Assembly (NCBI GenBank): GCA_031552735.1
Contig: JAVBMF010000015.1
Location: 1-64,000, forward strand
DNA from: JAVBUY01 sp031552735
Lineage (GTDB): Bacteria; Bacillota; Clostridia; Christensenellales; Aristaeellaceae
Length of the DNA stretch: 64,000 nucleotides
Reading direction: 5' to 3'
Under the pieces are notes generated by a model, which saw only the letters and a list, made by a program, of their open reading frames with translations, did not search any database and was not told where the DNA came from. A program made the position numbers and the translations under genes. This document shows, in pieces, positions 1 through 6,890 of this stretch. Positions within the stretch are counted from its first letter, which is position 1. Each line of letters starts with the position of its first letter.

Positions 1-100
1 CTTTGAGCTTCTCCTCAAACAGACGGATCAATTCGCCCGAACCCGAAGACGAACAGCCCGTACCGCCGCAGATCAGCACATGTGCGCGAAACAAATCCAT
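1..100 (-). CDS. NADH-binding NuoF/HydB-like subunit of bifurcating hydrogenase (5' end only)
   Basis: Only the first 33 codons are inside the window; the gene continues past base 1. The peptide begins MDLFRAHVLICGGTGCSSSG, the typical N-terminus of clostridial NuoF-like subunits (HydB/HndC), in which a thioredoxin-like [2Fe-2S] segment (GGTGCSSSG) precedes the FMN- and NADH-binding core. In this family the subunit exchanges electrons between NAD(P)H and the iron-sulfur chain of the soluble hydrogenase. It is the fourth gene of the operon starting at 1627, after nuoE-like, ATPase and ferredoxin genes. The catalytic hydrogenase subunit is expected beyond the left edge but cannot be seen. Confidence 0.8.
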   Translation of the reverse strand, partial: MDLFRAHVLICGGTGCSSSGSGELIRLFEEKLK

Positions 101-132
101 ACTATTGCTTCCTCCTCTATGGCTGTTCGGAA

Positions 133-516
133 TTACTTGGCCTTATCTTTTTCGGCATACGCGATGGTGAACTCTTCCACCGGTCGGCCGTTGACGATAT
201 GCTCGGCGACCACGCGCGACACCTTTTCCGGCGTCATGTGGACGTAGGTGACCTTCTCCTGACCGGGCAGGAGCACATCGACCATGGGCTCCAAACGGCA
301 CATGCCGATGCAGCCGGTCTGCGACACCTGCACGTGGGTCAGATTGCGCTTGGCCGCCTCATCCACAAACGCCAGCATGACCGGGCGAGCGCCAGCGGCA
401 ATACCGCAGGTCGCCATGCCCACCACCACGCGGATGGCGTCATCGTGGTCCTTGCGCAGCCCGATTTGTCCCAGCGTCCGCTGGCGGATGGCTTCCAATT
501 CAGCGATGCTCTTCAT
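133..516 (-). CDS. (2Fe-2S) ferredoxin domain protein of the hydrogenase operon
   Basis: 127-residue soluble protein of the thioredoxin-like [2Fe-2S] ferredoxin family (HndB-like). Cysteines are placed as in that fold: one in MATCGIAAG near residue 37, then the C-x3-C pair in GCIGMC near residues 70-74. It sits between the ATPase gene and the NuoF-like gene, the order seen in many Clostridia carrying bifurcating hydrogenases, so it is probably an electron-transfer subunit or accessory. A short N-terminal helix rich in charged residues precedes the fold. The start at 516 follows a purine-rich GAGGGATATTAG stretch. Family assignment is firm; whether it is a stable subunit is inference. Confidence 0.82.
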   Translation of the reverse strand: MKSIAELEAIRQRTLGQIGLRKDHDDAIRVVVGMATCGIAAGARPVMLAFVDEAAKRNLTHVQVSQTGCIGMCRLEPMVDVLLPGQEKVTYVHMTPEKVSRVVAEHIVNGRPVEEFTIAYAEKDKAK

Positions 517-556
517 CTAATATCCCTCCGTCAATGTTGTTCGGTTATCGTTGCAT

Positions 557-1147
557 TTATGGATGCTCAATCCGTGTCACCGCTACCTCGTCGAGTACCT
601 CGGGCAGCACCTCGGCCAGTCCCTCGTCTAAACTCTGGCGTATCCAGGAGACTACCTCGGGCGCGTCCAGCCCGACCTCGGGCCCCAGTACAGCGCGCAA
701 CTCGCGCGTATCCAGCGCAAAGGTCGCATCGCCATTGTGGAACGCGCAGACATAGTCTGGGACAACCGGCGTGGTAATGATCAGCGTTAGCACCGTGCCG
801 GTGATATCGCCCAGCGGCGGACGGTCGATGTGCGAAAGGCCAAATGTGCCGGTCAGCGTCGTGCCCTGCCCGGGCGCGGATGTGATCTCCACCCCACCGC
901 CGGACAGCTCCGCGTTTTCCGCAAAGAGCGGGATGCCCAGCCCGACGTGGCGCGTGGTGCGCGTGGTGGTAAAAGGGCTCTTGACCTGGGCGACAAATTC
1001 CGGCGTCATACCGCAGCCGTTGTCGGCCAGCTTGATGATCAGCCGATCACCGGGCTGGTCGATCGCGATGGTTAGCTGAACCAGCGTCGCGCCGGCGGTC
1101 ACGCAATTTTGCGCCAGATCAAGGATGTGCAGCGACAGATCGCGCAT
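557..1147 (-). CDS. Histidine-kinase-like ATPase domain protein
   Basis: 196-residue protein with a GHKL (HATPase_c) fold: the first helix carries the N-box (LHILDLAQNCV), followed by the G1 box DNGCGMT and the G2-type stretch HVGLGIPLF. No dimerization/phospho-acceptor domain and no membrane segment is present, so it is not a classical sensor kinase; it resembles anti-sigma-factor-type ATPases. The C-terminal ~70 residues are a second domain I do not recognise. It lies 3 bp downstream of the nuoE-like gene, inside the hydrogenase operon. The ATP-binding fold is clear; a regulatory role for the hydrogenase is inferred from context. Confidence 0.75.
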   Translation of the reverse strand: MRDLSLHILDLAQNCVTAGATLVQLTIAIDQPGDRLIIKLADNGCGMTPEFVAQVKSPFTTTRTTRHVGLGIPLFAENAELSGGGVEITSAPGQGTTLTGTFGLSHIDRPPLGDITGTVLTLIITTPVVPDYVCAFHNGDATFALDTRELRAVLGPEVGLDAPEVVSWIRQSLDEGLAEVLPEVLDEVAVTRIEHP

Positions 1148-1150
1148 CGC

Positions 1151-1627
1151 TTAGGCGCGGTACTTGGCCACGATGCCCGGAATATCCTCCGGCACGAGGC
1201 GGCCATACACTTCTTCGCCCACCATCATGACAGGCGCCAGACCGCACGCGCCCAGACAGCGCGTCGCGTTGAGCGTGAACTTGGCATCCGGCGTGGTCTT
1301 GTTGGCCGGAATGTCCAGCTCCTCGCACAGCTTGTCGAGGATCTTCTGCGCGCCCTTGACGTAGCACGCGGTGCCCAGACACACGCCGATCACATGCTCG
1401 CCGTTGGGCTCCAGTGTAAACTGCGAATAAAAAGTCGCCACGCCGTATACTTCACTCAGTGGGATATTCAGTCCCTCGGCAACGATGCGCTGCACATCTT
1501 CCGATACGCAGCCAAAGATGCCCTGTGCCGCTTGCAACACCGGCATCAGCGCGCCTTCCAGGTGCTTGTTGCGGGCGATCGCTTCTTGCAATTGTTGAAT
1601 CTGTTCCGCCTTGTTCTGGTTGGCCAT
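1151..1627 (-). CDS. NuoE-like (HydC/HndA) [2Fe-2S] subunit of bifurcating hydrogenase
   Basis: 158 residues, the normal length for NuoE/HydC. An N-terminal helical bundle is followed by a thioredoxin-like domain with the four cluster ligands in CLGTAC (C-x4-C) and RCLGAC (C-x3-C). In the family this subunit passes electrons between the flavoprotein and the rest of the complex. It is the first gene of its operon, with ATPase, ferredoxin and NuoF-like genes following at 3-40 bp spacing. The ATG at 1627 has an AAGGAGG-type ribosome site about 9 bases upstream. A promoter with two possible operators lies 65-110 bp upstream. Confidence 0.9.
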   Translation of the reverse strand: MANQNKAEQIQQLQEAIARNKHLEGALMPVLQAAQGIFGCVSEDVQRIVAEGLNIPLSEVYGVATFYSQFTLEPNGEHVIGVCLGTACYVKGAQKILDKLCEELDIPANKTTPDAKFTLNATRCLGACGLAPVMMVGEEVYGRLVPEDIPGIVAKYRA

Positions 1628-1692
1628 GAGTGATTGCCTCCTTGCCGTGCATGCGGCTCACGCTCTTGATAAATTCTTGACAATACTGAACC

Positions 1693-1735
1693 TTATACAT
1701 TTTATCACAACTCCGCTGCAATTGCACGCTGCAAT
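1693..1735. promoter_or_regulatory. Candidate operators: Rex-like site and a 15-bp palindrome
   Basis: Two dyad-like sites overlap the promoter. 1693-1710 reads TTATACATTTTATCACAA and matches 10 of 14 defined positions of the Rex consensus TTGTGAA-N4-TTCACAA; it covers the -10. 1721-1735 is a perfect palindrome, ATTGCA-CGC-TGCAAT, covering the -35. Rex is a known NADH/NAD+ sensor controlling fermentative and hydrogenase genes in Clostridia. Binding here is inference. Confidence 0.35.
1699..1727 (-). promoter_or_regulatory. Extended -10 promoter of the hydrogenase operon
   Basis: On the minus strand: GTGCAA (1722-1727), a 17-bp spacer, and TAAAAT (1699-1704) preceded by TGA, an extended -10. 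Expected start of transcription is near 1692, about 65 nt before the nuoE-like ATG. The -35 matches TTGACA at only 3 of 6 bases; the same GTGCAA-17 arrangement occurs at the maf promoter. The predicted terminator of the preceding cluster lies just upstream, consistent with a separate transcription unit. Confidence 0.5.
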
Positions 1736-1828
1736 CTATGGTGGTTTTGTAAAATAACACGTAGATTCTTCAGGGGAAAAATTATCCTGTTTATACAAAT
1801 CGAGTAAGCGCAGGTGAACTATCAGGAA

Positions 1829-1860
1829 CAAAAAAGGCCCACACGCTGGCGTGGAGCCTT
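1829..1860 (-). terminator. Rho-independent terminator after the PHP gene
   Basis: On the minus strand an imperfect hairpin (AGGCTCCACGC / GCGTGTGGGCCT) is followed directly by six T residues. It starts 3 bp beyond the PHP stop codon and ends the 6003-to-1863 transcription unit before the hydrogenase operon promoter. Confidence 0.75.
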
Positions 1861-1862
1861 CG

Positions 1863-2564
1863 TCATACTTCCCCCCGCAGTGCCGCGAGAATGCCCGACA
1901 CGCTGTGCTCGGCCACATCCAATGGATGCCCCGGTTCTAGGATGTCCTCCAGCCGGTGCGCGTCGGAGCTGTACAGACGCACGTACTGATCCAACTTCAC
2001 GCGCGGCGGCGGCGCGCTGGCAGCGATCTCCACTGCTGAAAAGGCGACATCCGGCGGAAAAAAGCCCAACACACCCAACATGCTGGACGCCTCCCGGTTG
2101 ATATGCGCGGGCACCGCCACGCCGCCCAGCTCCGCCACGTGCGCGGCAATCTCCGCCAACGTTGCGGTGGTCGCTTGGATCAGCAGGCGCGGCTCTGCGG
2201 CAATCCGCGCATCCTTGGCGTCCATCACGCATTGCTCGCCAAACAGCGCAGGCTTGTTCTTGACATCAGGCAGACGTTCATAGAGCCACGCGCCCACCGC
2301 AAGCGCCGCATCCACCGTGGGCAGATAACACAGCACATGCACATCCTCGTGCGCGGTGGCCTCGATCGCAGGCACCAGCAAAACGCCCCGCTCCGCCGCC
2401 ACCGCCGCGCAAGCGGGCAGGTTCAGCGCGCTGTTGTGGTCTGCCACCGCGATGGCATCCAGCCCCTTGATCCACGCCATGTTGACCAGATTGTTGGGCG
2501 TCATCTCGCTATCGCCGCAAGGCGACAGGCAGCTATGGATGTGCAGATCGACCTTGAGCGTCAT
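1863..2564 (-). CDS. PHP-domain phosphoesterase
   Basis: 233-residue PHP (polymerase and histidinol phosphatase) domain protein. Metal-binding motifs are visible: DLHIHSCLSPCGD at the N-terminus, VADHN near residue 45, and further acidic/His positions including PAHINRE and SSDAHR near the C-terminus. Relatives hydrolyse phosphoesters of nucleotides or small molecules; the substrate here is unknown. The ATG at 2564 is chosen because it overlaps the upstream TGA by 4 bp; a longer in-frame extension would run into the DRTGG gene. It is the last gene of the sensory-hydrogenase cluster, followed by a terminator. A part in turnover of a signalling nucleotide is speculation from context. Confidence 0.8.
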   Translation of the reverse strand: MTLKVDLHIHSCLSPCGDSEMTPNNLVNMAWIKGLDAIAVADHNSALNLPACAAVAAERGVLLVPAIEATAHEDVHVLCYLPTVDAALAVGAWLYERLPDVKNKPALFGEQCVMDAKDARIAAEPRLLIQATTATLAEIAAHVAELGGVAVPAHINREASSMLGVLGFFPPDVAFSAVEIAASAPPPRVKLDQYVRLYSSDAHRLEDILEPGHPLDVAEHSVSGILAALRGEV

Positions 2565-2911
2565 GACCGTTCGGGCGCGCGCACACCGGCGGCGTACAGC
2601 TTGCCGCTGAGCGCGAAGGCGTCGTCTGAGGTGGCGAACAGCGGGAATTGATCCGCCTTTGCCCGCGCCAGCATCGCGGAATCCACCTGTGAGCAATCCA
2701 CCAGCACCACGCAGGCCGCCTCAATCAGCTCGGCCACCGCAATGACGTTCATGTGCGTTTGCACGGTCATCCACAGCATGCCGGGCTGCTCGCGGCCCAT
2801 CACCCAACTGAGCAGGTCGCAGGTGTACCCGGCGGTAATCTCGCGGCTTAGATCCACATCCGGCGTCAACAGCTCCGCGCCGGTCAACTCCATCATCTCT
2901 TTGAGTGTCAT
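2561..2911 (-). CDS. DRTGG-domain protein (first of two in the cluster)
   Basis: 116 residues forming a single DRTGG-type domain, the small alpha/beta fold found in the HPr kinase N-terminal region and in clostridial hydrogenase gene clusters. The start at 2911 is chosen over an ATG at 2950 because GAGGAA lies 6 bases before it and the longer form would overlap the hydrogenase-like gene. It resembles the protein at 4713-5063 in length and layout (N-terminal helix, TCDLLSWVMG versus GSDLMSDVLAF), so the two are probably diverged paralogues. No catalytic residues are evident; a ligand-binding or partner-binding regulatory role is likely but unproven. Confidence 0.75.
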   Translation of the reverse strand: MTLKEMMELTGAELLTPDVDLSREITAGYTCDLLSWVMGREQPGMLWMTVQTHMNVIAVAELIEAACVVLVDCSQVDSAMLARAKADQFPLFATSDDAFALSGKLYAAGVRAPERS

Positions 2912-2921
2912 ATCGCTTTCC

Positions 2922-4253
2922 TCACTTGCTGTGTTTATCGTGGTTGTCACTGCCGCCGCGCGTGCCCTCGGACAGCGCGATCATCTGCTGCGCCATGTCC
3001 TGCAAACGATCTTTGAGCCGGTGGATGCAGTCCATCTCTCCGGCGTAGCCCAGCGCCACATCCTCCGCCAGCGCGTAACAGGTAGGCGAGCCGCACGCGC
3101 CGCAATCATAGCCCGGGAAATCCTTGACCATTTCTTCGATGTTCTCCAGCTTTTTCATCGCGGTGACGATGTTCTCGTCCAGCCGCATGCTGCTGTTGGG
3201 CAGCACGGGCAGCGTATGTTGCAGCGGGTAGTCACGCAGATACTTCTTATCGACGGCCTCTTCCGGGCGCATGCGCGGCATGCTCTCGACCAGCTTGCGC
3301 AGCGTGTTCTTGGCGATAAAGGCGTTCTCGAAGGCCAGTGGGCCGCCCACACAGCCGCCTGTGCAAGCTTGTCCCTCGAAAAACTCGAGGTCGTTGAGCT
3401 TGTTGTTCTCCACTTCTTCCAGCACACGGATCACATTTTCCATGCCGTTGACCGCCAGGCTGTTCTCCACGTTGAGCGCGGCGCATTCGCCGCCACCCTT
3501 TGCCCAACCCACGCCGTACAGCGTCGCGCTGGAGAGTTGCTCCACCGGCAGTTGCTTTCTGATCTGCGAGGACAGCAGGCCGTATATCTCGGCAATGGAA
3601 ATCGCGCCGTCCAGCGCGGAGGCTTCGTGCCCGATCGGACTTTTGACGGCGGTCATCTTGGCCGGGCAGGGCGTAATGAAGAAGCAGCCGACTTCACTCT
3701 CGGGCACATGGTTGGCTTCGCAAAACTCGCGCTTGGCCACCATCGCGGCGATTTCCATCGGCTGGCGAACATCAACGATGTGGTCGATCAGGTCGGGAAA
3801 GCGCACTTGAATCAGCCGCACAATCGCCGGACACGCCGAGGATATCAGCGGCCGGGGCAACTGCTTATCATGCGCCAGCTTGTCCATGATGGCTTTGGAC
3901 ACAATGTCCGCACCGCGCGCCACCTCAAACACCGCGTCAAAGCCCAGGTTGCGCAACCCTGCCAGAATTTTGTCGATGCTGCCCACACCGCGGAATTGCC
4001 CATACAGCGACGGCGCGGGCAGCGCGATGCGGTAGGAGAAGCGGCTGATTGCGCTCAGCGAATCAGTGACCGCTACCTTGGCATGGTAGGGACACACGCG
4101 GATGCACTCACCGCAATCAATGCACTTTTCGTCAATGATGTGCGCCCGTCCGCCGCGCACGCGAATGGCCTCGGTCGGGCAGCGCTTCAGGCAGGTCGTG
4201 CAGGCCTTGCAGAGCTGCTTTTCCAGCCGGACGGAATGGTACAATCTTGCCAT
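2922..4253 (-). CDS. Sensory-type [FeFe]-hydrogenase homologue
   Basis: 443 residues. Two N-terminal [4Fe-4S] motifs (C15-C25, C44-C54) lead into a shortened H-cluster domain: SSACPAI (C141), TPCPAK (C196, K199) and QACTGGC (C297, C301), so the four cluster cysteines are kept. The residue before C141, normally the proton-transfer cysteine of TSCCP, is Ala140, a change known from HydS-type putative sensory hydrogenases. A C-terminal FeS domain follows (C384, C387, C392, C409); there is no PAS domain. The start at 4253 follows GGGAGG at 7 bases. Neighbours are an RsbW-like ATPase and DRTGG proteins, so sensing or regulation is more likely than bulk H2 turnover. Confidence 0.82.
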   Translation of the reverse strand: MARLYHSVRLEKQLCKACTTCLKRCPTEAIRVRGGRAHIIDEKCIDCGECIRVCPYHAKVAVTDSLSAISRFSYRIALPAPSLYGQFRGVGSIDKILAGLRNLGFDAVFEVARGADIVSKAIMDKLAHDKQLPRPLISSACPAIVRLIQVRFPDLIDHIVDVRQPMEIAAMVAKREFCEANHVPESEVGCFFITPCPAKMTAVKSPIGHEASALDGAISIAEIYGLLSSQIRKQLPVEQLSSATLYGVGWAKGGGECAALNVENSLAVNGMENVIRVLEEVENNKLNDLEFFEGQACTGGCVGGPLAFENAFIAKNTLRKLVESMPRMRPEEAVDKKYLRDYPLQHTLPVLPNSSMRLDENIVTAMKKLENIEEMVKDFPGYDCGACGSPTCYALAEDVALGYAGEMDCIHRLKDRLQDMAQQMIALSEGTRGGSDNHDKHSK

Positions 4254-4282
4254 CGGGCAACCTCCCTGCGCATGGTGTCGCA

Positions 4283-4708
4283 TCAGATGTTGAAGCCCAT
4301 GCGGATTGTTGTGCCCACACCGGGCGAGGACGTGATATCAAAACTATCGGCATTGCGCCGCATATTGGGCAAACCCATGCCCGCGCCAAACCCAAGGCTG
4401 CGCGCCTCCTCGCTGGCGGTGGAATACCCTTCGCGCATGGCCTGATCCACATCGGCGATGCCCGGGCCCCTGTCGCGCGACGTGATGCACACGGTATGCG
4501 GCGCGACCTCGAGTTTCAGCTCGCCGCCATCGCTGTGGATGATCAGGTTCAGCTCGCACTCATAGCTGGCCACCGCGACACGGCGCAGCACATTCGCATC
4601 GACGCCCAGCGCTTTCAGCTTGCGCTTGATGGTCGCCGATGCCTCGCCCGCGGTGGTAAAGTTGCCGGTTTCGATGGGGAAACTCTCGGTTATCTTTAGC
4701 TCTTGCAT
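4283..4708 (-). CDS. RsbW-like serine kinase/ATPase
   Basis: 141-residue single-domain GHKL ATPase like the anti-sigma factors RsbW and SpoIIAB: N-box region VASYECELNLIIHS, G1 box DRGPGI, and the lid segment GFGAGMGLPNM. Members phosphorylate a partner serine or hold a sigma factor, but no sigma factor or STAS antagonist gene is adjacent. The ATG at 4708 is preferred because longer readings overlap the DRTGG gene ending at 4713. It lies between a DRTGG gene and the hydrogenase-like gene, an arrangement recurrent in Clostridia, suggesting it relays the state of the hydrogenase-like protein. Fold is firm; partner unknown. Confidence 0.8.
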   Translation of the reverse strand: MQELKITESFPIETGNFTTAGEASATIKRKLKALGVDANVLRRVAVASYECELNLIIHSDGGELKLEVAPHTVCITSRDRGPGIADVDQAMREGYSTASEEARSLGFGAGMGLPNMRRNADSFDITSSPGVGTTIRMGFNI

Positions 4709-4712
4709 AGGC

Positions 4713-5063
4713 TCACCGCTTGGTTTCACAGCCGACCAAACCGTTGGCATACAGGATGCCGCAGGCAACATACAGCGTATGCCGGGTGGCCAGGATCGAG
4801 ATGCCACGCTCTGTCGCCATCTCAATAAGATCATCGGCGGGAATCTTTCCGCGCGAAAACACAATACAGTTGATGTCTAGCATTTCCGCCGTGCGGATCA
4901 CGTGTGGATTGGTCAGTCCGGTCAGCAGCACGCTCTTGTCCTTGACAAACGCCAGTACATCACTCATCAAATCCGAACCGCAAGCCGAACGAATTTCCTC
5001 ATCCAGCCCGCCATCGACCACGACCTGCGCTTCCAACAGGCGCGCGATTTCCCCAACGGTCAT
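4713..5063 (-). CDS. DRTGG-domain protein (second copy)
   Basis: 116-residue single DRTGG domain, the first gene of the signalling part of this cluster. The N-terminus MTVGEIARLLEAQVVVDGG and the GSDLMSDVLAFVKDKSVLLTG core are typical; the C-terminal half has the alternating hydrophobic pattern of the fold (INCIVFSRGK, ISILATRHTLY). It resembles the 2561-2911 protein and is 4 bp from the RsbW-like gene. DRTGG proteins of this type are commonly found beside bifurcating hydrogenase genes; biochemical function is not established. Confidence 0.78.
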   Translation of the reverse strand: MTVGEIARLLEAQVVVDGGLDEEIRSACGSDLMSDVLAFVKDKSVLLTGLTNPHVIRTAEMLDINCIVFSRGKIPADDLIEMATERGISILATRHTLYVACGILYANGLVGCETKR

Positions 5064-5094
5064 TCGGTTTCCTCCACTCTTACGCGTCCCCGCG

Positions 5095-6003
5095 TCAGGC
5101 CTGCTGCGCGGAGATCTGCCGTATGTATCCGATCACATGCCAAATCAAATCAATCTGATTATACTTGATTTTTGATGTCATGGCTATGGTTTCTTGTGCA
5201 TTTTGCGCGCAAATTGCTTCCAGTCCGCGATCGGTCATGGTCAGCAGGTCGCCCAGCCCGCGCACAATGGCGCTGGCATTGCCGCCGAGCCGTTCTTCCA
5301 GCGCGCGTTGCCGGTCCTGCGCTTCCAGCCGCAGCGCCTGCGCCGCCTGAATAATATCCGCGCCGTCCATGCGCTGCTTGTCCAGTTCGGTGGACAGTCT
5401 GCCCATCTCGCGCATGGCGAGCAGCACCACGTCAAATCCCTCGCGCAGCGCCTGCACCTGTCCGCTCGCGGCGGTCACCGACAGCTCCAGCTCGTCCGTG
5501 GTGACGTGATAGACGTAAGTATCCAACCCCTGCACGTCCTTGAGGCGCGCCTTGATGACCTCGGCGTCGTCGCGGGTGTCATACGCAGCCGCCAGCACGC
5601 GGAATTTGTCATCCTCCAGCATGTATCCCGCCGCGCCGCGCCCGGTGTATAGCTTTGCCTGCGCCGCCGCCGCGTCGGAGGTGCTGTACGCGCCCAGTTG
5701 GATCATGTACCAGTCTTGCGCGGGCACAATGATGCTGGCCGTACCGCTCTCGCCCATGTCCGGCGTGGCAAAGCCCGGTTTGGGCTGCTCGGCGCTATCC
5801 GGCGTGGGCACGGCCTGTATGGTCGGCGCGACCGGCGTCGCGGTGACCAGGGGCCGGGGCGTCGCCGAGGGCGTGCGCGCGCCGCCCAACGGCACGGTGG
5901 TGGCCAGCACAAACAGCGCCAGCGCAAATACCGCCACAGCCAGCGCGCGCGCGAACCCGCGCCGTGCCGGATATCGTTTGGTACTAAGTCCAGTGTGCTT
6001 CAT
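5095..6003 (-). CDS. Membrane-anchored SPOR-domain protein
   Basis: 302 residues. A short basic N-terminus precedes one membrane segment (about residues 19-40, ALAVAVFALALFVLATTVPL), then a Pro/Thr-rich linker (RPLVTATPVAPTIQAVPTP) and a SPOR domain starting at DWYMIQLGAYS. The last ~130 residues are helical. SPOR domains bind peptidoglycan lacking stem peptides, usually at septa or in spore engulfment. The start at 6003 follows GGGAGG at 6 bases; a longer frame to 6069 has no such site. It precedes the DRTGG gene by 31 bp, so it may be co-transcribed, though no functional link is obvious. Confidence 0.75.
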   Translation of the reverse strand: MKHTGLSTKRYPARRGFARALAVAVFALALFVLATTVPLGGARTPSATPRPLVTATPVAPTIQAVPTPDSAEQPKPGFATPDMGESGTASIIVPAQDWYMIQLGAYSTSDAAAAQAKLYTGRGAAGYMLEDDKFRVLAAAYDTRDDAEVIKARLKDVQGLDTYVYHVTTDELELSVTAASGQVQALREGFDVVLLAMREMGRLSTELDKQRMDGADIIQAAQALRLEAQDRQRALEERLGGNASAIVRGLGDLLTMTDRGLEAICAQNAQETIAMTSKIKYNQIDLIWHVIGYIRQISAQQA

Positions 6004-6059
6004 AAGCATCCTCCCCGCTTCGTTGGTCAAGCCTATGCGCGAGGAAAAACGAATATGTA

Positions 6060-6088
6060 TTGCGGACAAATTCGCGGCGTGTTACGAT
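6060..6088 (+). promoter_or_regulatory. Extended -10 promoter of the DUF6062 gene
   Basis: TTGCGG (6060-6065), a 17-bp spacer, and TACGAT (6083-6088) preceded by TGT. Expected transcription start is near 6095, giving an 18-nt leader that holds the GGAGG ribosome site. It lies between two divergent genes. Confidence 0.5.
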
Positions 6089-6112
6089 GAGGAAAATGGT
6101 CTGGAGGCACAC

Positions 6113-6829
6113 ATGCGCGAACATCTGGATACCATGCCGGTATGGGACGTTTACAAAGCGGGCGGCGAATGCCCACTTTGCGCGTTGCGCGCGCGCACCG
6201 AGCAGCGCTATGTGGACAGCGCGCTGGGCGGCGCGGTGATGGAACCCGCCGCGCGCATTGAGAGCAACCGGAAGGGATATTGCGCGCAGCATTACGCGCA
6301 GATGATGGACGAGCGGCGACAGAACCGGTTGGGGGTATCGCTGCTGACGCACACGCATTTTAAGGACGTTATTGTCGATGTGCGGCGCGCGCTGGCCGAC
6401 GCGCAATCTGGCGGCGGGTTGTTTGCGCGCGGCGACCATTTGGCGACAGCCACCAAGCGCATCGAGGCGCGCCTTGCCACCTGCGCGATCTGCGACAAGC
6501 TGGACGACGCCATGCGCCTGTACGCGCACACGCTGGTGCACATGTGGGCGACCGACGAGGCGTTCCGGGAAACCTTTTCCGCGTCGCTGGGTTTGTGTCT
6601 GCCCGATCTGGCGCTGGTGCTGCATGCCGCCGAGCAGCACCTGTCCGGCAAACAGCGCAGCGCGTTCCTCGCAGCGCTGGCCGAGGTCATGGACAAGAAC
6701 CTTGCGCGATTGGAGCGGGAGCTGGAGTGGGCGACGCTGAAGTACGACTACCGCAACCAGGACAAGCCCTGGGGCGACAGCAAGGACGCGCTGGAGCGCG
6801 CAATCGTCAAGCTGCGGGGGCACGCGTAG
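6113..6829 (+). CDS. DUF6062 family cysteine-rich protein
   Basis: 238-residue soluble protein of the clostridial DUF6062 family. It carries likely zinc ligands: CPLC in GGECPLCAL near residues 20-23, C-x2-H in YCAQHYAQ near residue 60, and CAIC in TCAICDKLDD near residues 126-129; the rest is helical and rich in Arg and Ala. Function is unknown. The ATG at 6113 has GGAGG five bases upstream and begins at the family-typical MREHLDTMPV; the frame is open further upstream but overlaps the divergent gene. It is a single-gene plus-strand unit with its own promoter and a strong terminator. Confidence 0.75.
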   Translation: MREHLDTMPVWDVYKAGGECPLCALRARTEQRYVDSALGGAVMEPAARIESNRKGYCAQHYAQMMDERRQNRLGVSLLTHTHFKDVIVDVRRALADAQSGGGLFARGDHLATATKRIEARLATCAICDKLDDAMRLYAHTLVHMWATDEAFRETFSASLGLCLPDLALVLHAAEQHLSGKQRSAFLAALAEVMDKNLARLERELEWATLKYDYRNQDKPWGDSKDALERAIVKLRGHA

Positions 6830-6841
6830 CGCAAGATAAGC

Positions 6842-6868
6842 AAAGACCCGGGCAGCGCCCGGGTCTTT
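6842..6868. terminator. Bidirectional terminator between convergent genes
   Basis: Perfect 12-bp stem AAAGACCCGGGC / GCCCGGGTCTTT with a 3-nt loop, followed by a T/C-rich tail on the plus strand. It lies between the DUF6062 gene (plus) and the Nudix gene (minus) and probably serves both. Confidence 0.85.
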
Positions 6869-6890
6869 CTCTCTTTGGCATCATCGTGGA

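Noticed and set aside
2742..4445. A 567-codon plus-strand frame opposite the hydrogenase-like gene
   Set aside because: Antisense shadow without start signal or recognisable fold; the minus strand carries clear Fe-S motifs.
5540..6112. Long N-terminal extension of the DUF6062 gene
   Set aside because: The extension lies antisense to the SPOR-domain gene and upstream of the predicted promoter; the GGAGG-led ATG at 6113 gives the family-typical N-terminus.
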